A stretch of 64,000 nucleotides of DNA from Heterohyrax brucei (GCA_028571685.1 CM053162.1:63414351-63478350); one strand, 5' to 3'. Positions 21,922 through 32,896 are shown, counted from the first letter of the stretch. The notes: generated by a model from the letters alone, not told the origin. Made by a program: numbers and translations.

Positions 21922-22713
21922 TGATGACTTCCAATTAAGTTCACAAAATCATCCTAGAAAAAGTGCTGCATTCCTCATGGATAAATATCACTACAGTCAC
22001 TTTGAAGTACTGCACCAACATCAGCACCTAGTCCACTCTTCAAAGCAATTTTGGTACTCTTTTTCTGGAACTGCTGTCAGAGCTGTCACTGTATCACCTT
22101 TGGTGTCCTGAATGTCATCAAAATAGTTTCTTTCAATATTTCACATACGTTTGGGTAAAGAAAAAAGTCACTGGAGGCCAGATCAGATGAGTAGGGAGGG
22201 TGTTCCAATACAGTTATTTATTTATCAGCTACAACCTTCTTCACAGACAGTGTGCCATGTGATCTGTTGTATTGTTGTGATGCAAGAGCCCTGAGCTGTT
22301 CGTGAAAAGTTCATGTTATTTTCATCTTTTTCATGCAGGCTTTTCAGCACTTCCAAACAGTAAACTTGGTTAACTGTCCAGGTGGTACAAATTCAAAACA
22401 AACTATCCTTCTGATAATGAAAAAATTTAGGAATGTTATTTTGACTCTTGATTTAGACTGGCAGAACATTTTTGGTTGTGCAGTATTGGCTGACTTCCAC
22501 TGTGCGCTTTGATGCCATATTTCAGGGTTGTGTTAGTACACTCACGTTTCATCACCTCTGATGACACAATCCCAAACATCATCTTGCCTCTCTGAAAGGT
22601 CTTTGTGAACTTCAGCTCTCCTTTGCTTTTGTTCGTTAGTGAGCTCCTTTGGGACCATTTTTGCATGCATCATTCTCATGCCAAGATTTTCAGTTAAGAT
22701 TTTTATAACTGTA
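21922..22713 (-). mobile_element. Mariner remnant with N-terminal and central transposase
   Basis: Antisense mariner whose 3' end at 21922 follows a TA. Unlike the three fold-back copies it continues into coding sequence. The minus-strand frames at 22436-22666 and 22542-22829 contain KMVPKELTNEQKQRRAEVHK and a following DVWDCVIRGDET, matching the conserved mariner block before the first catalytic Asp (GDET). Multiple stops and a frameshift break it. Its 5' end is lost where L1 sequence begins at 22714. Mariner transposases are about 345 residues; roughly the last two thirds can be traced. Confidence 0.85.
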
Positions 22714-23885
22714 GGGGGTGGAGTCAAGATGGCAGATTGAACACACTTCTCCCTAGATCCCTGTGGAAACCAAGACCTGAACTGATAATTAAATGTAGTC
22801 ACCTGAAAAGCTACCGAGCCATAGGACATGGCATAGGGCTGTTAATTTGGACTTCATACCACTGAATCAAAAATGTCCTCTCTTCCACTGACCCCCACTC
22901 TTGGTGAGTGCTGGCTTTCATGGAAAGAAGGTAACTGGCCATTTTAACTTTTTTTTCCCTGTATTAGCTGGAGGGTGGAGCTGAGACTTGACTAGCAGTG
23001 AATCTCAGGCACACTGCTAGTGGGATCAGAAGGTAAAATTGCCATACTTTGAGAGGCTGCCTTTGGACTCTGTGCATCACAGCACCTATGGCCTCTCCAC
23101 CTCTGCCACTGAGTAGCCTTTACTTAGGTAGGTGGACAGCTTGTGTGGGGCACCATCTTCTTCCAATGGGAGGCAGAAATACCCATATGGAGGCCTCAGC
23201 TGGATGTAACTCCTAGGCTGGGAGGCAGTGCCTGACCATAGGAGAGCGCTATTCCAGCAGAAAAGCGATATTCTATAGTGGCATCTATACTAGAGGCCCA
23301 ACAGCAGAGGCCAGCAGGACAGTAGCCTTTCTGTATTTTGAACTTGTTTATAACATCTGGGGCTGGATATAGAGGTGCTTACTTTGCCAGTTGGGAAGAG
23401 GGCCCTGTACACCTGAAAACCTTACTGATTTTAGAAGTTGTCAGATACCTTTTCCTTTCATTTTAAGATGGCCTAGAGAAACAACTGCAGTCCATCCTCA
23501 CAGCATCTCTCCCAGCCTCTATTGACTTACACGATGCCCCAAAAGCAACGAACTCTGGATAAAAGCATAATCAAGAAATCCCCATGGCTTCAGAAGGTCC
23601 CAAAACAAACAACCAAAGAACTTCAAAGATGAAGAAACCTTTCTGAAACTATTGGAAGGTGAATACAAAAGAATTATATAGAGAGCCCTCCTAGACCTTA
23701 TACAAAATGCAGCAGAGAAAATTGAAAAATTAAGCAAGCTGTTCAATCTGATTGAACACCAGTACTCTGAAATCCAACAGATCAGGAGCAAAATCAAAGA
23801 GATAGAAATTTCAATTCAAAGCCAAGAAAATAGAATGGAACAAATGGGAAATGGACTTTCTGACTTGGAAGACAAGCTATTGACT
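22714..23885 (+). mobile_element. L1 5' UTR and start of ORF1, 3' part missing
   Basis: Begins gggggtggagtcaagatggc, the hallmark start of a mammalian L1 5' UTR. About 820 bases later an ORF1-like start (ATG at 23534) is followed by a stop after 32 codons. In another frame, ORF1 coiled-coil sequence (AAEKIEKLSKLFNLIEHQYS, then EIQQIRSKIKEIEISIQSQ) continues to about 23880 with one internal stop. ORF1p is an RNA-binding trimer needed for L1 retrotransposition. The homology ends abruptly, before the RNA-binding domain. A 3' UTR of an L1 lies at 25500 in the same orientation and may or may not belong to it. Confidence 0.8.
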
Positions 23886-24346
23886 CCAGCATCTATGAGC
23901 TTCATAGGATTTGGGGGCTGTCATCTTCGCTGAACCAGATCTCTGGGCCTGTCTTCTGCAGTAGTGTTGGGTGGATTGAAATTACTAATCTTCAGTCTAT
24001 CAGTCCATGACAAATCATTTGTCCCAACTAGGAATTTGTAATAAAGAAATAGAGCTGATGAACTAGGTCAAAATGTTTAAAGGTAATTTTGAAGTTATTG
24101 ATGTTAATTTAGAAAAAAATGAAATGTACAGTATAAGGATGGATATATAAATTATTGATTTGTTTCTTCTTTATGAGGATTACATAAAGCAAATCAAGCT
24201 ACTGCCATCCTTATCTGGAACAATTCTGGAATTCTTTTCCATACGGGTTCTGGGAATTTTTAGCTCACCTGTAAGTACAGAAAAAAGGTTAATGTTTTTC
24301 TAGCATTACGCTTTTTAAAATTCCAACTTAGAAAAAACTTGCATCC
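23886..24346. other. Unclassified
   Basis: Sequence downstream of the L1 break. It does not look like L1 ORF1 or ORF2, nor like the missing mariner 5' part. Confidence 0.4.
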
Positions 24347-24356
24347 ATACAGGATA

Positions 24357-24499
24357 CGGAAAGACTGGTGGCAGAGTGGTTAAGTACTGTAGCTATTATA
24401 TAGACAGTTCAAATCCCCCAGGTACTCCCTGGAAATTCTATCAGGCAGTTCTACTCTGTCTATAGGGTCTCTATGAGTTGGAATTGGTTTGGTTTGGGT
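24357..24499 (+). repeat. AfroSINE-type SINE with TSD
   Basis: Sense copy: tRNA-like A box region (ctggtggcagagtggttaag), B box region (cagttcaaatccc), body and tail (ctatgagttggaattggttt). Flanked by a perfect 10-base repeat, atacaggata (24347-24356 and 24500-24509). Confidence 0.92.
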
Positions 24500-24509
24500 A
24501 TACAGGATA

Positions 24510-25499
24510 TAAATAATAGAGAAAAACTGGAAAATCCAATATTGGACTCCATATTTCATTGCCTTTCTTGTCTCATTTTTTATTCATTCACGGATTTGTG
24601 CATTCTCTGTATTTCTTTAGTTCTATGATATTTTATGTGCTTCTTTTTTAAATGTAGTCTGAGAACTAAAACATATTTATATTTACTATGCTTGTTTCTC
24701 TTATTCATTATTTTGTTTTATTTTTATTAAATTCTTACTTTATCTCAGTAAAATAATCAGATATAGAAGTTGTAGTCACATTTTTTCCTCATGAAAATAT
24801 TTCTTAAGCTTCATATTCTAAGACAACCAATGACCTCCTAACCAGACAACTTGATTTATTTATAATGCTCACTTTCAGAAAAGTCAGTTAGAAACTCATC
24901 TAATTATCTTACCTTCTAGACCAGTATATGCTTTCTTTCAGGACATTTGTTTATATTACATATAGTATGCTTATATTGCATGAGGAGGTATTAAAAATAA
25001 TGAGTTATATAAATTATGAACCTAAGACATTGTTAGTAAATCATACAATATGAAGAGTAATACAATGTATATTTGAAAATATAATGGACAACAAATTGCT
25101 TTAATATAACAGAAAATGCAGAATCCCAAGTAATGTAATACAAGAAGGGAAGACTGTTATTTGGGAAAGTGGGAAATTGATTTAACAATTGGCTTAGTTA
25201 GGCATTATTTATTCATTTAAAGAATATTTCTTTAGTAGGCTAAAAGAGGTGAACACATGAGTATCTGCAGCTGTGTATAGGCCAACTATTTAAAGACATA
25301 CAATGTTGATCAATTGACTAATAAGAACAAAGAGATTTTAAAATTATGAACTAGATTAATAATGAAAGAACAAGACTTCCTAGGGTAATGAAGACTGCTA
25401 CTTATCTGTCACACCACTGCATATGAGAATGTCCAGAGGGAGTACTCTGATGGCTGGGGGCTGATTGAGGTCAAGTTGTGTTGGTGGAATTATTAGTGG
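24510..25499. other. Unclassified, AT-rich
   Basis: No recognised repeat or gene. It could hold diverged L1 sequence, but I see no motif to support that. Confidence 0.35.
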
Positions 25500-25986
25500 C
25501 ACATGAAAGCAGCAGTGAAGATGTCAAACAACACAGAAGGACTACATGGTATCTAGCTACCACCAATGATCACCCTGATAGGGAACAACATGGTGAGTAC
25601 TTGACAGGGCTGGAGGCAGGGGTGGTTTCCAGAACTCAAATTAGCATTAAAAGATCAGTTTGCATTATCTGAATGAGAACAAAGTAACTCCTTAAAACCC
25701 GACTCCAGGCTCTATGCTAACCCAGAACTAACACCATTCCTGAAACAGTACTTCAGACAAAGAACAGACTGAATTATAAAGCATAAAACAATAGTCATGA
25801 AGGGTGTGCTTCTTAGCTCAAGCAGATGCATGATATTAAACAAGCAGCTCATGTCTAGAGGCAAGATGAGATGGCAGGAAGGGACAGCAGCTGGTTGGAT
25901 GGACATGGGAAACCAAGAGTGGAATGGAAATGTGTGCTGTCACATAATAGGGATTGCAAATGGTGTCACATGAAAATATGTGTATA
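25500..25986 (+). mobile_element. L1 3' UTR (afrotherian L1 lineage), left part
   Basis: Matches, in the opposite orientation, the block at 61650-62290 (for example gaacagactgaattataaag against its counterpart there). From memory this is the 3' UTR of the elephant-type L1. It is interrupted at 25987 by a mariner and resumes at 26531. Confidence 0.7.
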
Positions 25987-26530
25987 TGAAGACTGACAGT
26001 TAAGTTCACGAACTTATCCTAGAAAAAGTTTTACATACCTCATGGCTAAATGTCACTACAATCACCTCCAAAGTACTCCCCTTGGGAAGCTATGTACCAA
26101 AGCCAGCACCTAGTCCATACTTCAAAGTATTTTGGAACTCTTTTTCCAGCATAGCCATCAGAGCTGTCATTAGATTACCCTTGATTTCCTGAGTGTCACG
26201 AAAATGTCTTCATTTCAACATGTGCTTTCTCCTTGGGTAAAGAAAAAAGTCACTGGGGCCAGATCAGGTGTGTAAGAGAGTTCCAATACAGTTATGTGTT
26301 TACTGGCTAAAAATTCCCTCACAGACAACTATACAATTAAGTTCACAAATCTGCCACTGTGTCACCATGTGTAATGGCCATTCCAGAAAGAGTTCCAAGA
26401 TGGCTCTGAAGGGTGGACTAGGTGCTGGTGTCAGTGCACAGCTTCCCGAGGGAGTACTTCAAAGGTGACTGTAGTCGTGTTATTCGGCAATGAACAACGG
26501 AGTTCACAGGCTGAATTGTCAGACCCCTTG
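25987..26530 (-). mobile_element. Fold-back mariner-like element, copy 2, inside an L1 3' UTR
   Basis: A 544-base element bordered by TA on both sides (25985-25986 and 26531-26532). The arms of about 170 bases are inverted copies (compare ccagcacctagtccatac on the left with the complement of ggactaggtgctggtgtc on the right). The centre carries antisense scraps of mariner transposase. The L1 sequence is continuous across it if one TA is removed. Confidence 0.85.
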
Positions 26531-26567
26531 TAAATTTTTGTACGAGAAAATAACCTTAGCTGTAATT
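26531..26567 (+). mobile_element. L1 3' UTR, right part
   Basis: Continues the UTR after the mariner (taaatttttgtacgagaaa). The abutting RTE then begins. Confidence 0.6.
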
Positions 26568-26943
26568 AAGCAAAGATGTCCCTTTCAGCACCATGGCATG
26601 TCTAACTCAACCCATGATATTTTTAACGATCTCATATGCATGTGAATGCTGGACAACAAATAAGGAAGACCAAGAACTTGATGCTTCGAATTGCAGTAGT
26701 AGAATAAGATATTGAATATACCGTTGGACTGCTGGAAGAACTTGTTTGCCAAGTCTGTCTTAGAAGAAGGGGCCAGTCCCCGGAGAAAGACGTAAGAGGT
26801 CAGGCAAATAGTGGAAGACCCTCTAGGAGATAGACTGACACAATGGCTACAATAATGGGGTCAAACATCACAACTCTTGTGGGAATGGGGCAGGACAGGA
26901 CAGTGTTTCCTTCTATTATATGGTTTTGCATACAGGGGTCACT
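26568..26943 (+). mobile_element. RTE 3' end, 5'-truncated, sense
   Basis: Sense copy of the last ~375 bases of the RTE: cccatgatatttttaacgatctcat, ggacaacaaataaggaagacc, ccccggagaaagacgtaag and the ending ggacaggacagtgtttcctt. Broken by frameshifts. Confidence 0.8.
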
Positions 26944-26948
26944 TAAAA

Positions 26949-27115
26949 ACCGAAACCAAACTCAGTGCTGTTGAGTCAATGCCAACTCACAGCAACCCTA
27001 CAGGACAGAGTAGAACTGCCTCCACGGAGTTTCCAAGGAGCACCTGGCAGATTTGAACTGCTGACCTTTCGGTGAGCAACTGCAGCCCTTAACCCACTAC
27101 ACCACCAGGGGTTCC
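26949..27115 (-). repeat. AfroSINE-type SINE
   Basis: Antisense, full length, low divergence: ccaaactcagtgctgttgag, ccacggagtttccaaggagc and accaccaggggttcc. Confidence 0.93.
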
Positions 27116-27239
27116 AACGGTCAGTCTGAGCTAGTACATTTCTTAAATGGTTTTGTTTCTTCATAATTTCCTACATCACTGTGCTGCACTCCCAATTTTT
27201 CATTTTTTCACAAGATTTGGTAAAATTATTCCAGTAGTT

Positions 27240-27345
27240 GATGTAAAGTCAGCTGTGTCCTTGGGAAAATCACTTTATCCATCTGAGCCTTAGTGTACGA
27301 ATTGTAAAATGAGACAGATTACCCAGAAAAATTCTAATGACTGCT
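27240..27345 (+). repeat. MIR
   Basis: Core MIR pattern: cagctgtgtccttgggaaaatcac, then ctgagccttagtg and ttgtaaaatgag. Confidence 0.75.
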
Positions 27346-28189
27346 GCTTTTTATTTTCTTATAATCCTTTATTCTGGATACAATCTGGAAAGAAGGCTGC
27401 GTAATTCTTGTAAGATTTTTTTTTTTCCTCTTCTAACTTGTGTCCATTATTTGATTTCCTACTATCTTGGCTTGGCTTGATGGAAACTTTATGAGACACC
27501 AAGCTCTTCAAATAGCAAGTGAAGACACAATGAAAGGTTCAAGTAAAGAGCAAAATAGTCTTCTAAGTTAGAATTATATGCTGAGGTATTAAAATATTAT
27601 TCAGCATTTGGGTTTGATAAAACAGGTTTGACATTTAAAAATTAAATTAACTTGGATCTCTCATTCCTTAGCAAGAAAGCATTGCATGCATCTTTATGTC
27701 CGTGTTTTCTTGATCTTAGATTTGATAAGAGGTTTATGTTATCAATGTGAAAATACTTCAGTGAAAAAAAATAAAATCTGTACATATCCAAAACATAAAC
27801 ACTCAAAATTCGAATGGGAAAAAAGAACCCACAAAAACCAAGGAACAAACATTTCCTTTGCATGAAAGTTCTGCTCTAAAAATATATGAAGTACTCACGT
27901 ACATCAAAGTAATTTATAATAAAAGGTAAAAGGACCAGGCATGACTTGAATAATTTCATGTGAAGGCATAAAATGTCCAATAATAATATGAAAGCAGTGT
28001 AACTCTCAAATAAAAACAACAATATATACATTTTTTCCCAGTGGGTTTAAGATATCCAGATTTGGGAAGATTACAGAAAACGCAGGTTAATACATTTCTG
28101 ATCTCAGAACCAAGCTAGAGTCTGTTGTAACCTACTTTTCTTTCATCTAGGAACATGTAGTATCACAAGTCTCCTAGATAGAGATGCCA
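27346..28189. other. Unclassified
   Basis: No repeat or gene recognised. Confidence 0.4.
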
Positions 28190-28347
28190 TGGAAATCCTT
28201 GCGGTGTACTGGTTAAGTGCTACAGCTGCTAATGAAAAGGCTAGCAGTTCAAATCTACCAAGTAATCCTTGGAAACTCTATGGTGCAGTTCTGTGTCCTG
28301 CAGAGCTGTTGAGTCAGAACTGACTGAACAGCAATGAGTTTGGTTTC
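28190..28347 (+). repeat. AfroSINE-type SINE
   Basis: Sense copy from ggaaatccttgcggtgtactgg to gcaatgagtttggttt. The B box region reads cagttcaaatctacc. Confidence 0.9.
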
Positions 28348-28774
28348 AGTTAGATCAACGCCATACTGAGCTCCGACTTCTAGTATGGAAAAGTGTTTCC
28401 TCTCTCATCTGTACTCAAGGGAAATGAAAAAAAAAAAGCACTGCCAACAAAAAACATATTTGTAATATTTGTGTAATTTATGAAGTGATTATCCTCCAAA
28501 ATCAGCAGCTTTGCTCTGACAAATTTGAATTCTGAATTCAGATCAAGTTTATTTACTAAATTGGAAGTAATGAAACTTGAGATAGACATTCAGGTGAAAT
28601 TAAGAAATTGAGGGAAAGATATCTCAAAAATCTTCATGAGGCACAAGCTAAAAAAGAAAGTCACACACATACAGGGAGCAAAAGACACGGTGTTATGGTC
28701 ATGTGCTACCTTTTTAACCTACCACAAAGTCCTTACTTCTGCAACTCCATTTTTTCTTTTTTTTAAGAGACTAA

Positions 28775-28915
28775 GGTATGTCTGACCCATGCTGTGGTCG
28801 TTTCAGTTGATTCACATACATGTGAAGGTTGGATAACAAAAGGCATAGAAAAAAATTAAAGTGCTCAAATTGTGGTGTTGGCAAAGAATAATGACTATGC
28901 CCTGGTGGTTGTTGC
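28775..28915 (+). mobile_element. RTE fragment, sense
   Basis: Short sense piece of the RTE C-terminal ORF (ttcacatacatgtgaaggttgg to ttgtggtgttggcaaagaat). It is directly followed by an RTE piece in the opposite orientation. Confidence 0.7.
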
Positions 28916-28917
28916 CA

Positions 28918-29244
28918 CAAGGTGCTGATGAATTGCCTGTGATTCGCAATGACTTCATGTGCAACAGAACCAAGCACTGTCTAGCCCTGCACTAACCTCG
29001 CCATCGTTGGTAGGCTTCAGCCCCTTGTTGCAGCCTCCGTGTCTGGCTATTCTGTTGAAAGTCTACCTCTTTCTCAGTGATCTTCTACCGAGCATGGTGT
29101 CTTTCTCTGGGGAGTGATCACTCCCAATAACGAGGCCAAACACGAGATGAAGTCTTGCTATTTTTGCTTCTGCTGAGGAACATGTTGGCTGTATTCCTTC
29201 CAAAACAGATTTCTTTGTTCTTTTCTAGTCTGTAATATATCCAA
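28918..29244 (-). mobile_element. RTE 3' end, antisense, first part
   Basis: Antisense RTE 3' region (gccccttgttgcagcctccg, then accgagcatggtgtctttct). It is interrupted by a SINE at 29245 and continues after it. Confidence 0.8.
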
Positions 29245-29406
29245 GGAAACCGTGGTGGTATAGTGGGTTAAATGCTACATCTGCTAACTACAAGGTAGGC
29301 AGTTCAAATCCACAGGGCACTCCTTGGAAACTTGGTGTGACAGTTCTACTCTGGCCTTCAGGGGCACTAGGAGTCGGACCTGACTCCATGGCAGTGGGTT
29401 GGGTTT
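29245..29406 (+). repeat. SINE inserted in RTE, perfect 12-bp TSD
   Basis: Sense copy of 162 bases flanked by taatatatccaa (29233-29244 and 29407-29418). Head ggaaaccgtggtggtatagtg, tail ending ggcagtgggttgggtttt. Confidence 0.95.
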
Positions 29407-29418
29407 TAATATATCCAA

Positions 29419-29500
29419 TGTTCTTCAAACACTGTAATTGAAAGTTGTCAATACTTCTTTCATCTTCCTTATTCATTATCTAGCGTTCGCATATGTCTAT
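29419..29500 (-). mobile_element. RTE 3' end, antisense, second part
   Basis: Continues the RTE from 29244: cttcaaacactgtaattgaaag and ttccttattcattatctagcg, matching the same stretch in the copy at 13949. Confidence 0.75.
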
Positions 29501-29502
29501 AG

Positions 29503-29660
29503 CCCAAAACCAAACCCAGTGCCGTGAGTTTCTTCCAACTCGTAGCAATCCTGTAGGGCAGAGTAGAATTGCCACAGATAGTATCCAAGGAATGCCTCAC
29601 AGGTTCGAACTGCCGACCTTTTGGTTAGCAAATGTAGCACTTAGCCAGTACACCGATTGC
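29503..29660 (-). repeat. AfroSINE-type SINE
   Basis: Antisense copy: ccaaacccagtgccgtgag, tagtatccaaggaatgcc and gcacttagccagtacacc. Confidence 0.9.
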
Positions 29661-29670
29661 CATGAAAACA

Positions 29671-29825
29671 GAAACCCTGGTGGTATAGTAGTTAAGAGCT
29701 ACAACTGTTTATTAGAAGGTCGCAGTTCAAATCTGCCAGGTGCTCCTTGAAAACTCTATGAGTCAGGTTTACTCTGTCCTGTAGGGTTGCTTTGAGTCAG
29801 AATTGACTCAAAGGCACTGAATTCA
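29671..29825 (+). repeat. AfroSINE-type SINE
   Basis: Sense copy starting gaaaccctggtggtatagtag, ten bases after the previous antisense copy, so the two form a head-to-head pair. Confidence 0.92.
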
Positions 29826-29835
29826 ACGTTTGAGG

Positions 29836-30150
29836 GAAGGGGTTTGTCATAAAAACAGGTAAATCAGTCTTAGAAGACATGTACCCAGAAAATCCCTACA
29901 TTTCCCTCCCTTACTTTCAGTGCATTATCAGGAAAGACCAGTCACTAGAAGAGGACATGATGTTCAGCCAAGGCCACCAAAAATTAGGAAAACCATCAAT
30001 AAGATGGATTGACATTGTAGCTTAAACAAGGAACTCAAACATTCTGTTGATCATGAAGATGGCCTGGGACCGAGAGGTGTGTTGCCATGTTAAGGATAAG
30101 ATCATCGTGATCAGAACTGACTTAGCATGAACTAACAATAACAAAGTTTG
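29836..30150 (+). mobile_element. RTE 3' end, sense
   Basis: Sense RTE terminal piece: caggaaagaccagtcactag, gaaaaccatcaataagatgg and ggcctgggaccgagaggtg, with a (ttg)n/(ctt)-like region after it. 5'-truncated. Confidence 0.7.
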
Positions 30151-30510
30151 TTGTTGCTGTTGTTGCAATAAGGGAGTGATATCTGATTCAACTAACATGA
30201 GATCTTTGAAAATACTGATTTCCAAATGTAACAATACATGCTGAATGTGTTCTGTAAACAGGAAGCACTACACAATGCGAACAGTTAAGATTTTAGTATC
30301 ATTTCCACACATCAAGTTCAGATTGTCTAGTTCAACAAAAATTCGTGAGGATATATTGATTTTTAGCTCTGATGCAAGGACCATGAGGAAGGGAAAAATA
30401 AAGTGTAATACATTTTCTTTTCCCTAAAGACATTTTCAGCCAAATTGAGGACCCAATAATACAATAGATGTTTTTTCAGAAAATATTGTAATAAGGGGGG
30501 AAAAAAAAGA

Positions 30511-30660
30511 AACAGCTGTCAGCTGACTCTGACTTATGATGACCCTGCGTGGGTGAGAACAGCACTGTGTCCCTAAAGGTGTTCAGTGCTGATTTTTTGT
30601 TGGCAGTAGGTCGTCAAGCTTTGGACTAGACACAAACCTCCTTCCTTTAATTTAGTAGCC
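30511..30660 (-). repeat. Second SINE subtype, diverged
   Basis: Antisense copy of the subtype whose middle includes a gctgattttttgttggcagtagg block (seen again in part at 63450). Diverged. Confidence 0.65.
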
Positions 30661-31205
30661 TAGTGCATTTACTGGAAGAGGATAAGATTAAACATATACT
30701 ATATACATCTATTCATTGTTTAATTAGCAAATAATACATTCTATTATGTATCTCTAACTGCACAGTTCACTAGAAGTATAAATTCAAACTATAAAACTAA
30801 GTTCAAAATTTCTGATTTCCAAATCTAACCTACCTTGGTAAACATTAATAGCATTAATGGGTCAGTCAGTAGTCGATATTCCTCCTGCCCCCAGGATTTA
30901 CATGAAGTAAGCGACAAACTCCTGTTAAGTCTGCACCCTTTATCATTCTTTACTACAGCCATATATGTTTGAGTCTTTATTAATTTTCGCCTGAAGTAGT
31001 ATGGAAAAATAGATTAAAAATCGTATTTGGTTTATTTCTCTCAATTATTTTCCCATTTTAATCTGTCTTCTATGGGACTGCTGGCAGGATTACTAAATCA
31101 CAAGTACCATCTTTGACAGTTTTCTGTTTGAAAACAGCCATCCCACATTGCCTTCGACACAAACCACACACCCTGAAACTATATAAGGCCCTTCTGTACT
31201 GACTC
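30661..31205. other. Unclassified
   Basis: No repeat or gene recognised. Confidence 0.4.
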
Positions 31206-31207
31206 TG

Positions 31208-31345
31208 GTTAAGTTTGATGGTTGTTAACCAAAAGATTGGCAGTTCGGGTCTACAGGAGCTCCTTGGAACTGTATGGGACTGTTCTACTTTGTCCTATAG
31301 GACCACTATGTATTGAAATCAACTCAATGGCTTCAGGGTTTATAG
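31208..31345 (+). repeat. AfroSINE-type SINE, 5' part diverged
   Basis: Sense copy: ggttaagtttgatggttgtt head, gctccttggaactgtatggg body, gaaatcaactcaatggc tail. Confidence 0.8.
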
Positions 31346-31666
31346 CTAATGAACCTGATAATATTCTGCCACCTCATCTCTGGCTAATCTGTTTAAATAT
31401 TTTTGCTGCAACCATTCACAACTACATGGGATCACATATCCGTTGCTCCGAGCTTTTGCCTTTTGTGTGTAAGGTACTTGATATATTTACCTTCTAGGGC
31501 CCGAAATCGATCCTTTGGGATTGTGTTCCAGTTTATCAGCATCAATCTTCAATATTGCCAAGAGATATTTATATGCAATTAAAGTAAGTGTGAATTAATT
31601 TTGCAACCATTGTCTCTCAAATGCTGCATAGGCACTCATGAGACATGCTTAATAAAGCAGATAATA
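31346..31666. other. Unclassified
   Basis: No repeat or gene recognised between the SINE and the mariner. Confidence 0.4.
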
Positions 31667-32217
31667 CAAGGTCTGACAATTTAGGACACGAAGTTAATTG
31701 TTCTAAGCGCTACGTACCTTATTGCTGAATACCACTAGTCGTCTTCGAAGTATTCCCTTTGGGAAGATACGCACTGATGCCATCACCTATTCCACGCTTT
31801 CAAGCAGTTTTGGAACTCTTTCTGGAATGGCCATTGTATGTGATGGCAAGATTCGTGAACTTAATTATATAGTTTCCCGTGAGGAAGTCTTTAGCCAGCC
31901 AACAAATAAGTATATTGGAACACCCTCTTTACTCATCTGATCTGGCCCTCAGTGACTTTTTTCTTGACCTGAAGAGAAAGGAAACGTTGAAAGGAAGATA
32001 TTTTGATGATATTCAGGACATCAACGGTTCTAGGATGACGGCTATCATGGCCATTCCAGAAAAGAGCTCCAAAACTGCTTTGAAGGGTGGACTAGGTGCT
32101 GGTGTTGGTGCATAGCTACCCAAGGGGAGTATTTTGAAGGTGACCATAGTGATATTCAGCAATGAGGTATGGAGCAGTTTTCTAGGACGAATTTGCAAAC
32201 TTATTTGTCAGGTCTCA
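31667..32217 (+). mobile_element. Fold-back mariner-like element, copy 3, best preserved
   Basis: A 551-base element between TA dinucleotides (31665-31666 and 32218-32219). The ends read caaggtctgacaatt and, on the other strand, tgagacctgacaa. Inverted arms of about 165 bases cover the mariner 3' end and the code for the transposase C terminus. The centre keeps a 78-codon sense frame (31879-32115) with a SDLALSDFFL stretch around the last catalytic Asp and a GRYFDDIQDI stretch. The N-terminal two thirds of transposase are absent, so it can move only with help in trans. Confidence 0.88.
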
Positions 32218-32649
32218 TAGCTTCTTTGCCTCCAATAAGCTGAAAATATATTAGACCTTCAGCTTTATTCTGGTAGCAATCTGTTATTTCAGCTTTTATA
32301 TTCTTGCAAGTTCTTGCTACACCGGTGTGGCAGTCATAATGTTTTATTCATCTTTTTGTCCACAACATAGAAGTGACGTCTGGTACCTAATAAAAGTCTC
32401 AATGAAACTTTTATTGAATGAGTAGGTTTTGTGACTGTGTGAATTAAGCGGTTAGGGAAGTCTATATGAAAGTGATTGAATTTGGTCTGTGCTCAAGTAA
32501 TTCATTTGGATAGGGAGAGAGAAGAAAGAAAGGCCCTGCAGAATAGGGACACAGCATCAGAAGCAAAAGAGAAAAATATTAACTTGGCTTCTATGTTGCA
32601 ATGAAGGATCTAGTTTACTCAGGTCCAGGAGCCTTGGGTCATGTAGTGA
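32218..32649. other. Unclassified
   Basis: No repeat or gene recognised. Confidence 0.4.
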
Positions 32650-32865
32650 ATTCCAACTGGTTCAAAGCAAAGGCTTTGAAGTAAAATAGTCCCTATTCAA
32701 ACCCCCAAATCTGTAACTTCTGTTGTGTGTCATACTGAATAAACTAACCTCTGTGCTTCTCAATTCTATCAGCTATAAAATGAGAGTAATTGTGTCTATT
32801 GCACAACATCTTTCTAAATATTAAGTGCAACAAGCTGAAATGAAAAGCTTAGTATAGTATATAGA
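32650..32865 (+). repeat. MIR
   Basis: MIR-like order: ggctttgaagtaaaatagtcc, attcaaacccccaaatctg, aactaacctctgtgcttct and gctataaaatgag. Confidence 0.7.
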
Positions 32866-32896
32866 GAATACACAGAATAGCATAGAGAGAGAGAGA

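Noticed and set aside
22542-22829. Possible transposase gene
   Set aside because: It is a mariner remnant with its start lost to L1 sequence and with stops further on. It is recorded as a mobile element, not a gene.
28190-28280. tRNA-like A and B boxes suggesting a tRNA gene
   Set aside because: The boxes belong to the head of a SINE and recur in dozens of copies. No cloverleaf or anticodon arm is intact.
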